Below the pieces are notes generated by a model. The model saw only the letters and a program-made list of their open reading frames with translations, was not told where the DNA came from and searched no databases. Shown here piece after piece: positions 50,813 through 58,936 of a stretch of 64,000 bases of DNA; the first letter of the stretch is position 1; each line of letters begins with the position of its first letter. A program made the position numbers and the translations under genes. Origin of the DNA: Corynebacterium canis (lineage in GTDB: Bacteria; Actinomycetota; Actinomycetes; Mycobacteriales; Mycobacteriaceae); the NCBI RefSeq assembly GCF_030408595.1, contig NZ_CP047080.1, positions 556,471 through 620,470 of the forward strand, in the 5' to 3' direction.

Positions 50813-51703
50813 TCAGGAGGCCTTTTCGAGGGCTTGTTCGAGCGGCGTGGGGGTGAAATCGAAGGCCGCGCGGAGCTCGGAATCGCTAAGAAGGAACGGC
50901 TCGGTGAATTGATAGCGGATGGCCCTGACCTCCCGCGCCATCGGCGAAAACAGCCCGATCACCGCGAGCAGCGCGCCGGGGATCTGCCTCACTTTTGCCT
51001 GCGGGTTGATGCGGCGGGCGATCTCACGCAGGGAGGCGTCCCCGGAATTGGGGCCGATCCACGGGCGGCCCGAAAGCTCCGGGCGGGTGGCCAGGATGGC
51101 CAGGCAACGCCCAATATCCGGCAGGTAGGACCACGAATGCGGGGCATCCGGATCGCCGATAATGCTGGCGGTCTTGCCCTTGCGCACGGGGGCTAAAAAC
51201 CGCGAACCGAGGTGCACATTCGGCCCGGCGTCCGGCCCGAAATAATCGCTGGCCCGCAGCTCTGTGACGCCGATGCCAGCCGCCCGGTGCGCGGCGAGCA
51301 GCAGGTCCCATAGCTCCGCGCGGGTTCGCCCCTTGGATTCGGTGGGTGCCGTCGGAGTCGCGTCGGTGATGCGCCCGGCGGGTTTGCCATAGGAATACAA
51401 ATTGCTCATCAGTACGATGCGCGCGCCGGAGGCCTTGGCTGCCGAGATTGCGGACCGGATAATTGGGGGCCACTCAACTGGCCAGCGGTGATACGGCGGG
51501 CTGGTGCAAATGATCATCGCGTCCATGCCCTGCGCCGCGCTGGTCAGGGCTGGGGTGTCGGCGGCATCGATGGTCAGCGCGGTGGTGCCGGGCACGCGGG
51601 TGCCGGAACGGGTGCCCACCGAGACCTCATGGCCAAGGTCGAGGAGGGCCGCCGCTGCGGCGCGACCAATAGGGCCGGCGCCGAGGACCAGGAAAGCGGA
51701 CAT
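50813..51703 (-). CDS. NAD-dependent epimerase/dehydratase-like protein
   Basis: 296 residues from the ATG at 51703. A Rossmann fold begins VLGAGPIGRAAAAAL, and the chain continues with LMSNLYSYGKP (YxxxK-like) and ELRASDYFGP, as in atypical short-chain NAD(P)-dependent epimerases. Substrate unknown. It is divergent from a TetR regulator; two palindromic operators lie between, so its expression is probably controlled by that regulator. Confidence 0.85.
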   Translation of the reverse strand: MSAFLVLGAGPIGRAAAAALLDLGHEVSVGTRSGTRVPGTTALTIDAADTPALTSAAQGMDAMIICTSPPYHRWPVEWPPIIRSAISAAKASGARIVLMSNLYSYGKPAGRITDATPTAPTESKGRTRAELWDLLLAAHRAAGIGVTELRASDYFGPDAGPNVHLGSRFLAPVRKGKTASIIGDPDAPHSWSYLPDIGRCLAILATRPELSGRPWIGPNSGDASLREIARRINPQAKVRQIPGALLAVIGLFSPMAREVRAIRYQFTEPFLLSDSELRAAFDFTPTPLEQALEKAS

Positions 51704-51770
51704 GGGATGTGCCTTTGTGGTTGGTGGGTTGGTGGGGTGGGGTGCGAGTTGGTGGGACTGGTGGATGTGT

Positions 51771-51784
51771 GAACGGTGTTCTCG
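51771..51784. promoter_or_regulatory. TetR operator candidate 1
   Basis: GAACGGTGTTCTCG, with GAAC and GTTC arms. It is repeated at 51820-51833 with the same GAACnnnGTTCTCG pattern, about 49 bp apart. Confidence 0.65.
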
Positions 51785-51819
51785 TTTTTGATGGTAGCTT
51801 GCCGGTGGCGGGAAATCAA

Positions 51820-51833
51820 GAACAATGTTCTCG
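51820..51833. promoter_or_regulatory. TetR operator candidate 2
   Basis: GAACAATGTTCTCG, 25 bp upstream of the TetR start codon. It matches the first site in arms and flank, fitting autoregulation. Confidence 0.65.
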
Positions 51834-51857
51834 ATTTGGGTTTGCGATAATGGCGGC

Positions 51858-52541
51858 ATGATGTCTGAGAAGCTTGAACGCCGCGGTGGTGTTCGTCGGG
51901 AGGCTGCTGGTCGGGAAGGCGGGGTGCGCGCCAAAAATCGCGAGGCCACCGAGCGGGCGATCCTGCGCGCCGCCGAGCGTCACCTTGCCGAACGCGGCGC
52001 GGCTGCGCTCAGCCTGCGGCAGGTTGCGCGGGATGTGGGAATGGTGCCTTCCGCGATCTACCGATATTTCAATGGCATCGACGAGCTATACACCGCGCTG
52101 ATCGTGCGTGCATTCGAGGACCAGAGCGCCTATGTGCGGGCCGCGGTGGAGGGGCTAAAAACGCCCACTACCTGGGAGGAACGAGCCGAAAACATCATGG
52201 TGCTGGCGCGGGCGGTGCGCGGGTGGGCGAAAGCGAATCCGCACTTCTATTCGCTGGTATACGGCTCCCCAGTGCCCGGATATCAGGCGCCGGAGGCAAC
52301 CATCGCGCCGGCTGCCGAGGTAGGGCAGATCGCCCTCGGTTGGTTGGAACGCCCCGTGGCGGCTACCTCGGGAGAAATCCCCGAGCCGGTCGCCGCGTTC
52401 TGGGCCGCCATGTACGGCATGATCAGCTTCGAACTCTTTGGGCACTTCGTGGGCGTGTTGGAAGATGTCGATGGGTTCTACGAACGCGGCGTGCGCAACG
52501 CTCTGGCGGCGCTGAGGCGGGAGCTAGATGCGCTCAAATAG
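51858..52541 (+). CDS. TetR-family transcriptional regulator
   Basis: 227 residues from the ATG at 51858 (a second ATG directly follows). Residues 28-75 form the TetR helix-turn-helix (RAAERHLAERGAAALSLRQVARDVGMVPSAIYRYF). The C-terminal helical part (WLERPVAA, ISFELFGHFVG) is of the WHG type. It probably represses itself and the divergent epimerase through the two palindromes; the ligand is unknown. A GCCCCC-ACAT-GGGGGC hairpin follows at about 52552-52567. Confidence 0.9.
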   Translation: MMSEKLERRGGVRREAAGREGGVRAKNREATERAILRAAERHLAERGAAALSLRQVARDVGMVPSAIYRYFNGIDELYTALIVRAFEDQSAYVRAAVEGLKTPTTWEERAENIMVLARAVRGWAKANPHFYSLVYGSPVPGYQAPEATIAPAAEVGQIALGWLERPVAATSGEIPEPVAAFWAAMYGMISFELFGHFVGVLEDVDGFYERGVRNALAALRRELDALK

Positions 52542-52973
52542 GCGTGAAATGCCCCCACATGGGGGCGTGAGCAAGCTTGGAATCAGATGAGAATAAAATC
52601 CTAGTAGATCTATGTTTTTGGGGTGGATTGCGGGTGCTTTCGGTCAACTTTCGGAGGGATAAACCGGTATGCTTGTTGGCTCGATCTTTTCTGGAAACGG
52701 GTGTGGTGGGTGGAATCGTGGCAGCTCGTTGCCCGGTGTTGCGGAGGGGTGCGGAACGGCGAAGGGCGGATCGAGTTGTGGCGATATGCCGTGGGGGTTC
52801 TGCGAGGACGGATTAGGTGACTCTTACTCCTTGCTCAGGAAACTGTGAGCTACGCCGCGTTATTTATAACTGGTAACTATCGGTAGCAGTAATGCATCTA
52901 ATGGACGTAGCGATTTTACAAGTGAAAGACAGATTTCCTCGAGTCCCTTCAAGAGCAGAAACGAGGCCTTCCG
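52542..52973. other. Intergenic region without a supported gene
   Basis: After the TetR hairpin there are only short overlapping open frames without good starts. The A+T-rich stretch near 52858-52920 is likely to contain the promoter of the following gene. Confidence 0.5.
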
Positions 52974-53540
52974 ATGTCACAGCAATATCAGACCAGCACC
53001 AGAGGCAAAGGCGCCTTCTGGGCGGTAGCTATAGTCATTTTCGCCGTTGTCGCGATCGCCTGCATGTATTTCTTCTGGAGCAGTGGAACCGAAAACACCA
53101 ACGCCGGAGGTAATGCAAAGTCCGTGGCCAATGTGACGGCCACGGCAGACACCGCCCAGCAAGCCACAAACCCTAGCAACAACCTAGCCGTCCAAACGGG
53201 CGAGACCGTAGGGACCTTCGATCCCAACAATCCGCCACCCGCAGTAGTGCCGAGCTTCCTGCCTCCCACCGCGCGGTTAATCAATGAGAAACCCGTGCAG
53301 GTGTTCCCCGATTCGTGGAAGTACAGCCGCTACTATGCTGGCAATGACAACACCAGCAGCGGTTTTACCCAGGAAGTGTACAACTACTTCTTGGCCAACC
53401 TGGATGATTTCGACGATGGTTTCGTGGTATTCAAGGCGCCCTCGCCAGCAACCGGCTACAACTATGAAATGAGGTGTGTGGATCAAGGCACCCACGTGAC
53501 GTGCACCGGCGGGTACAACGCTGTGGTGTACATCGTGTAG
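52974..53540 (+). CDS. Small membrane-anchored exported protein, unknown family
   Basis: 188 residues. One membrane helix (FWAVAIVIFAVVAIACMYFFW, residues 15-35) acts as an uncleaved anchor. It is followed by an Asn/Ala/Thr-rich stalk and a C-terminal globular part containing two Cys (MRCVDQGTHVTCTGG) that could form a disulfide. The rest should lie outside the membrane. I recognise no family. A 9-bp GCGCGCCCG hairpin at 53575-53607 terminates it. Confidence 0.7.
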   Translation: MSQQYQTSTRGKGAFWAVAIVIFAVVAIACMYFFWSSGTENTNAGGNAKSVANVTATADTAQQATNPSNNLAVQTGETVGTFDPNNPPPAVVPSFLPPTARLINEKPVQVFPDSWKYSRYYAGNDNTSSGFTQEVYNYFLANLDDFDDGFVVFKAPSPATGYNYEMRCVDQGTHVTCTGGYNAVVYIV

Positions 53541-53574
53541 TGGGCCAGCTGGATAAAGCCCCCAGAGCGAGATT

Positions 53575-53607
53575 GCGCGCCCGACTGGATTTCTCCGGCG
53601 GGCGCGC
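53575..53607 (+). terminator. Terminator of the small membrane-protein gene
   Basis: GCGCGCCCG pairs perfectly with CGGGCGCGC, 35 bp after the stop codon. Confidence 0.75.
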
Positions 53608-53749
53608 TTGCACGTTTATTGCTGGGCGCTGATACTTTGCCTAGGTGGCTGGTGGGAGATCTCTCGGCGGGGGAGTGGCGGCAGGGGGCTAGTGAAGCGA
53701 ATGTATAAGCGAATGCTTGCTTGAGGGGTGGTAGTTGTATCGTATGAAT

Positions 53750-53768
53750 TTAGGCTAGACTAACCTAA
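53750..53768. promoter_or_regulatory. DtxR iron box
   Basis: TTAGGCTAGACTAACCTAA agrees at 17 of 19 positions with the DtxR consensus TTAGGTTAGCCTAACCTAA. It lies 27 bp upstream of the following start codon, so iron-loaded DtxR should repress that gene. Confidence 0.85.
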
Positions 53769-53794
53769 AAAACTACGCTGATCTGTGGGGAATC

Positions 53795-54520
53795 ATGTCA
53801 AAAAAAGAAATCGCAGACACCGAAATCATGCACTTTGACCTCGCCGTTCCTGACGACGTAGGTGTGCAAGAAGAAGCGGAAGCGACTGCTGTGACACGAA
53901 AACGGCGGGCCCGTTTTCTACGCCGCCGTAGCAGGAAAGAACATGCTTATCCGAAAGATCGAACTATCGCATGGCCGGTGGTAATCGCCGCAACTGGGGC
54001 GATGGCCTTAGCCTCGGCGCTCGTGGTCATGATGGGGGCTTTTAGCATGCTTAATTACGGGGTGACTATCGCAATGGTTGGATTGCCAGAAAACGCGCAG
54101 CAGGCCACGCGCATTGGCTCGACACCGGCAGCGGGGGAGAAAAAACAGCGCTCAAGTGACGCACCTACAGCTGTGGAGGTGCAAGAAATCCTTCAATCGA
54201 TGCTTGATCCTAAAGCTAAAGACCATGCGGTGGCGGTGGGACTTGAGGGAGGTGAAGCCGCAGTGCCTACCGTGCGTGAAGTGGGCAAAGTATTAGATAA
54301 ATACAATTTGGTGTACAAGTGGCGGGTCACCGAAGGTTCGGTTGCGGTCAGTGGGGAAACGATGAATGCAACGCTGACGCTCACCTTGGTGGGGATGGGC
54401 AGCAAAGAACAGCCGGTGAGTTTTATCCGAGAGCACGGGCAGTGGAAACTCAGCAACGCCAGCGTGTGTGAGCTTGCCGAAATGGCACAAACAACCTGCG
54501 CCGTAAGCACCGCAAAGTAA
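53795..54520 (+). CDS. Iron-regulated membrane protein with MTB12-like domain
   Basis: 241 residues. A charged cytoplasmic N terminus with an Arg/Lys cluster (RKRRARFLRRRSRK) precedes one membrane helix (about 65-90). The exported C-terminal part, with AVEVQEILQSMLDP, LTLTLVGMG and PVSFIREHGQWKLSNASVC, resembles the MTB12/CFP2 low-molecular-weight antigen domain of mycobacteria. A DtxR box controls it, so it is probably made when iron is scarce. It directly precedes the second surface-protein gene. Confidence 0.78.
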   Translation: MSKKEIADTEIMHFDLAVPDDVGVQEEAEATAVTRKRRARFLRRRSRKEHAYPKDRTIAWPVVIAATGAMALASALVVMMGAFSMLNYGVTIAMVGLPENAQQATRIGSTPAAGEKKQRSSDAPTAVEVQEILQSMLDPKAKDHAVAVGLEGGEAAVPTVREVGKVLDKYNLVYKWRVTEGSVAVSGETMNATLTLTLVGMGSKEQPVSFIREHGQWKLSNASVCELAEMAQTTCAVSTAK

Positions 54521-54974
54521 TAAGCGGGCAGGTGGTTTGTCGGAGTCGCCCGATAGAAACCAGCATGCAAGCAATGCGCGCAGCTGTGTACGCACTGAAA
54601 GTTAAATAGAGCAAGTTTGTGGGCGGAATGCTGCTGATCGGGGGTGAATCGGGGGTGGGGGTGGGAAAATGCGTATTTGTAGGGAAAACGCATTACTTAT
54701 GGGATTGTTTTGAGAAATGCGTGGTGGTTCCACGGTTTTACAAAAAGGCAAACGTTTCGATTTCGCCTTTGATCAATTTTGCCTAAAGGTAGCATTTATA
54801 CAGGGAAAACGGGGTGGGGAGTGGCAACAAAAAAGGCGTGTGCCATATGCGTTGTGTAAGTAAAGTCTGTGATGCATATAAATGCACTGAAAACGCTTTT
54901 CATTCTTTTGTCGTATTGAACTTAGTCGCCAATAAGCTTTATGGGATGGTTTCTTGGCGAGGAAAGGGAAACTC
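54521..54974 (+). promoter_or_regulatory. Upstream control region of surface protein 2
   Basis: From about 54640 the sequence is the inverted counterpart of 5981-6316 and keeps the conserved blocks AAAGGCAAACG/CGCCTTTGATCAA near 54745-54778 and GCGTATTTGTAGGGAAAACGC near 54670-54690. The strong GAGGAAAGGG Shine-Dalgarno lies at 54959-54968. No gene is seen. Confidence 0.5.
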
Positions 54975-57900
54975 ATGCATCACACGTTTTGGAATCAGGG
55001 GGGTGAATCGCGCTTGGCCGCCATCATGCGACGGCCAGCAACCATAATGGCCGCCCTAATGGCGGTAATGGTGGTTGTTTTATCTATGCTGACGGCCACG
55101 CCAATCGCACTCGCGGAACCGGAATCCGCAGCCCCCAACACCACCACCGCTACGGCTCCCGCAGCGGGTGAAACAACCGCGGATGGGGACAATGCCGACG
55201 GTGGAAATGCAACACCTTCACCGACCAACACTCCCGCACCTACCCCCGACACTGCGCCGATTTTCATCAAGAAAGCTATCTCTGGTGAGCGTCCCGCAGG
55301 GCTGAATGATAATACTGAATTTACGGTAGAGTATCAGTGCGACAAAGATAGCGCCGATGGCACGGTGGGAGCGAATAAGCGGACTGAGGTGAAACTCAAG
55401 GCATCGGGTTTTCCTGTCACTGGACCGAATTTCCCGGTGGGTACGAAGTGTAAGGTTGTTACGGAATTCCTAGAGGCACCGACGTTTACGGACTATACAT
55501 TTACCCCTCGGTTCGGTGAAGAAATCACTGTTTCCAAGGATGAGGCGTCAAGCACGATCGTGGTGACCAACACCTTCTACTACCATGGGCCGACCGGCAG
55601 CCTACTGATTAAAAAAGATGTTCAAGGCCTCCATGACTTGAGTTTAATCGGCGACGTAATTGAGGGCGGCTATGTTTGCGTACCTGCTGGTCAGTCGCCG
55701 GAGCTCGCGACGTGGCGATCCGTTGACGTACCCACTAGCGGAGCTGTCAAAGAGATTACGGGCATACCTGTTGGGCACGACTGCCATGTAGTGGAATACG
55801 CTATCCCAACCCCGAATGGTTACTCCATCCCGGATGGATACACTCTTAAAACGGCTTATTCACCTGCAGGTGCTGCTGGCGGTAAGGTGACGATCAAGGA
55901 AGGTCAGGGCGACAATGGTAGTAATCTTGTAACGATTACAAATACGTATGAGCCTGAGGCCTCAGCGCCTCAGCCGGTTTTTGTGAAAAAGGTTGTCACT
56001 GGTGAGTATCCTGCGGGCTTGAATGATGATACTGAGTTTACGGTGCAGTATCGGTGCGATAGGGACAGCGCGGACGGGACGGTCACGGCGAATACGCCAG
56101 CTGAGGTGAAGCTGAAGGCCAAGGGGGATCCGGTGGCGGGGCCGGAATTCCCGACTGGCACGAAGTGCAAGGTTGTTGCCGAAAAACCAGACGAACCAAA
56201 GTTTGAAGGCTATAGCTTTACCCCTGAGCTTGGTGGCGAGATCACCGTTGCTGATGATGCTGCAGCAAGAACGATGGTGGTGACCAACATCTTCACCAAG
56301 AACGAAGCAGGGGATGAGGCGAAGTTGTCTGTGGCGAAGGCTGTCTCGGGTGATGCTGGCGCTGAGGCAGAGGGTAAGGAGTTCAGCTTCGAGTATGTCT
56401 GTGGCCGTGAGACCGGCGTGTTGAAGATTACAGGCAATGGGGTTGCCGAGACCGAAACAACGTTTCCTGCTGGTACCGAGTGCACCGTTACCGAGCTTGG
56501 GGTAGAAGAAGGCGGTACCGCCCAGATCGACAACCATGTTTTGGCGGTGACCCCTCGGGCCTCGCAGCAGGTGGTGATTGGTCAGGATGAAGGTGCGAAA
56601 TTCACCAATACCTACACCGTGCGGAAAGGCACCTTCGGTGTCGCGAAGAAAGCCCATGGGGAAAACGGCAACGCCGCGGAACACGAATTCGTGTTCGACT
56701 ACACCTGTGGTGCCGAAACCGGCCAGATCCGCGCCCGCGGCAACGGCCTGGTGATCGAGGCCCCGGTTAAGCTTCCTGTGGGCACGGAATGCACCGTGAC
56801 CGAACGCAAGGAAGCTGTTGACATCAACGGCTACGAGTTCCTTACGCCGGATGATCAGCTGACCAAAACCGTCATGGTGCGTGATGATGAAACCTCTGTT
56901 GCTGAGTTTGTCAACACCTACAAACGCCAGACCAACAAGTTCAAGGTGGAAAAAACCGTGAAAGTCATCGGTGATGCGGTGGCACCCGACACCTTCGATT
57001 TCGACTACATGTGCGTGCTGGGCGAGGACACCATCACCGGCGAAATCCTTGATGTGCCGGCTAATGGTTCCGGCGAATCAGCAGAAATCCCCACCAACTA
57101 CGTCTGTACGGTCACCGAACGCGACGCCAAGGTTGCTGGCACCACACTAGTCACCGAAATCGGCGACAGTGTAACCATCCCTGCCAACGCAAGCGAGGCG
57201 ACCCCGCTGCCGGTGATCAAGGTAGATAACATCTACACCACTGTTGGGGAATTCACCATCACCAAGAAGCTGGTTGATCCCGATGGTATCGCCGCTGGCA
57301 AAACCTTCGACTTCAAATATGTGTGCACCCCACCTGCAGACCAGGCTGGGCAACCCGCCATTGAGGGTGTGCTCACCGTCGCCGCTGGGGCAAGCGCTAC
57401 CTCACCGACCATTCCCACCGGCTACAACTGCGAGATCAAAGAAGTCGGCGCGGAGATCGTGGATTCCAACCTGGTTACCACCGGATTGGACACCACCCTG
57501 GTAGTAGCCCACGGCGAAACCACCATGGAAGTCACCAACACCTACTCCCAATGGAAAGGCACCCTGGAAGTCTCAAAAGGCGTCCTCGGTATCAAGGCGG
57601 ATTCGAAACTGCTAAAAGACCATGAATTCGAAGCCGCATTCAAGTGCGTGAAAAACGACAAGACCACCAACGAGGGCAGCATCAAGGTCAGGGCCGGGGA
57701 AACTGTGACGGTGGATAACATCGTGGCCAACTCCGTGTGTACCGTGACCGAAAAGGTTGATTCCACCAAGGTCAGCGGCCTGCGCTTCCAACCAGAGTTA
57801 TCCACCACCAAGACCACCGCCGACAAAATCACCGTTGATGGTGGCTCCACCAAAGCCAAGCTGCTGAACTCCTACATCGAGTTGGGTCACTTCGCGATCA

Positions 57901-58493
57901 CCAAAAAACTCGGCGGGTTAACCGGCGAGGCGGCCGGGAAAGACCACGAATTCCACATGATTGCAATCTGGACCGACAACGGCGTGGAAACCACCAAGGA
58001 ATTCACCATCCGCGCAGGCCAGGTCTACAAAGAGTTCCCAGAGCTGCCCGTAGGCACCAAAGTCACGCTCAAGGAACGTCACCCAGGCAATGGTGTGTTC
58101 GTTCAGTGGCACACCCCTGGTTTCACCAGCGACCGTGCCGGTGCCATCGTTGATCACCATGATGGCACCGCGGAGCTGACCATCGTGGCCGATAGCCCGG
58201 CAGATAAGCCGCAGTTGGTCACCCTGACCAATACCGGCAACCCACCATGGTGGTGGGCACTGGTACCGCTAGCAATCCTCAGCAACAACGGATCCAGCAC
58301 CACTACCACCGCCGGAACCAACCCCACCACCCCACACAGCACCACCCCGCAGGCACCCGCCCAAGTAAAGAGCAGCAATGCTCCGGCATCGCTGGCACGT
58401 ACCGGTGCCTCCGTGCTTGGAGTGGTGGCGCTCGCAGGCCTGGCCGTTGCGGCCGGTGTCTTCCTCGTGCGCCGCGGACGTAACAACAGCTAA
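54975..58493 (+). CDS. LARTG-anchored DUF5979 multidomain surface protein 2
   Basis: 1172 residues from the ATG at 54975, which follows an excellent Shine-Dalgarno and reads in frame through a run of six G. It has a signal peptide ending ALA, a Thr/Ala/Pro-rich stretch, nine DUF5979-like repeats of about 100 residues, NPPWWWALVP, then LARTG, a hydrophobic helix and RRGRNNS. It is very similar to protein 1 (2763-5933), strongest over the last 400 residues, but has one additional N-terminal domain (APIFIKKAISGERP). Anchoring by a sortase and adhesin-like function are inferred; no sortase is nearby. Confidence 0.92.
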   Translation: MHHTFWNQGGESRLAAIMRRPATIMAALMAVMVVVLSMLTATPIALAEPESAAPNTTTATAPAAGETTADGDNADGGNATPSPTNTPAPTPDTAPIFIKKAISGERPAGLNDNTEFTVEYQCDKDSADGTVGANKRTEVKLKASGFPVTGPNFPVGTKCKVVTEFLEAPTFTDYTFTPRFGEEITVSKDEASSTIVVTNTFYYHGPTGSLLIKKDVQGLHDLSLIGDVIEGGYVCVPAGQSPELATWRSVDVPTSGAVKEITGIPVGHDCHVVEYAIPTPNGYSIPDGYTLKTAYSPAGAAGGKVTIKEGQGDNGSNLVTITNTYEPEASAPQPVFVKKVVTGEYPAGLNDDTEFTVQYRCDRDSADGTVTANTPAEVKLKAKGDPVAGPEFPTGTKCKVVAEKPDEPKFEGYSFTPELGGEITVADDAAARTMVVTNIFTKNEAGDEAKLSVAKAVSGDAGAEAEGKEFSFEYVCGRETGVLKITGNGVAETETTFPAGTECTVTELGVEEGGTAQIDNHVLAVTPRASQQVVIGQDEGAKFTNTYTVRKGTFGVAKKAHGENGNAAEHEFVFDYTCGAETGQIRARGNGLVIEAPVKLPVGTECTVTERKEAVDINGYEFLTPDDQLTKTVMVRDDETSVAEFVNTYKRQTNKFKVEKTVKVIGDAVAPDTFDFDYMCVLGEDTITGEILDVPANGSGESAEIPTNYVCTVTERDAKVAGTTLVTEIGDSVTIPANASEATPLPVIKVDNIYTTVGEFTITKKLVDPDGIAAGKTFDFKYVCTPPADQAGQPAIEGVLTVAAGASATSPTIPTGYNCEIKEVGAEIVDSNLVTTGLDTTLVVAHGETTMEVTNTYSQWKGTLEVSKGVLGIKADSKLLKDHEFEAAFKCVKNDKTTNEGSIKVRAGETVTVDNIVANSVCTVTEKVDSTKVSGLRFQPELSTTKTTADKITVDGGSTKAKLLNSYIELGHFAITKKLGGLTGEAAGKDHEFHMIAIWTDNGVETTKEFTIRAGQVYKEFPELPVGTKVTLKERHPGNGVFVQWHTPGFTSDRAGAIVDHHDGTAELTIVADSPADKPQLVTLTNTGNPPWWWALVPLAILSNNGSSTTTTAGTNPTTPHSTTPQAPAQVKSSNAPASLARTGASVLGVVALAGLAVAAGVFLVRRGRNNS

Positions 58494-58515
58494 CCAGCTC
58501 GATATTGCGTAACAC

Positions 58516-58552
58516 GCAACCCGGTTCACCGTTTTTCGGTGCGCCGGGTTGT
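58516..58552 (+). terminator. Terminator of surface-protein gene 2
   Basis: GCAACCCGG pairs with CCGGGTTGT, with an inner CACCG...CGGTG stem around TTTTT. It is the counterpart of the hairpin at 2705-2740. Confidence 0.8.
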
Positions 58553-58611
58553 TTGCCACTTCATACATTGGCACCCAATTGGTCGATCCTCGGCGGGGTT
58601 TATTCACAGTC

Positions 58612-58830
58612 CTTGTTTGAGTGAGCAAGAACGCTGCAAAAAAATGCCCCAGGCCGAGTCGTCGGTGCGCACCATCGGTAACGGCCGCTTGGAACACACC
58701 GGAGTTCGCGCCAAACACCCATGTACGATTTGCCTCGCTGTGCAGGATCTGCCTTGCTTTCGGGCAGAATTATCCTGGGGAAACGCGGCAGTGCAGGATC
58801 TGCCTCAGGCACATCTGCACATGTTTAGCA
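58612..58830 (+). repeat. Intergenic repeat with CTGCCT motifs, copy beside surface protein 2
   Basis: It begins CTTGTTTGAGTGAGCAA like 2330 and contains GCGCACCATCGGTAACGGCC-type sequence, two TTTGCCT/ATCTGCCT units, TATCCTGGGGAAA and CTGCCTCAGGCACATCTG. Its orientation is the same as at 2330, although the surface-protein genes are inverted. No gene is seen in 58494-58936. Confidence 0.75.
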
Positions 58831-58936
58831 GCAGATGTGCAGCGGGTTGGATTCTGGTTCACCCAAATAAGCCCCGTGAATACCAGTTTCCAGGTTTCAG
58901 TGAGGCGATTTCTGCCGGACTCGCGTGCTGGGCGCG

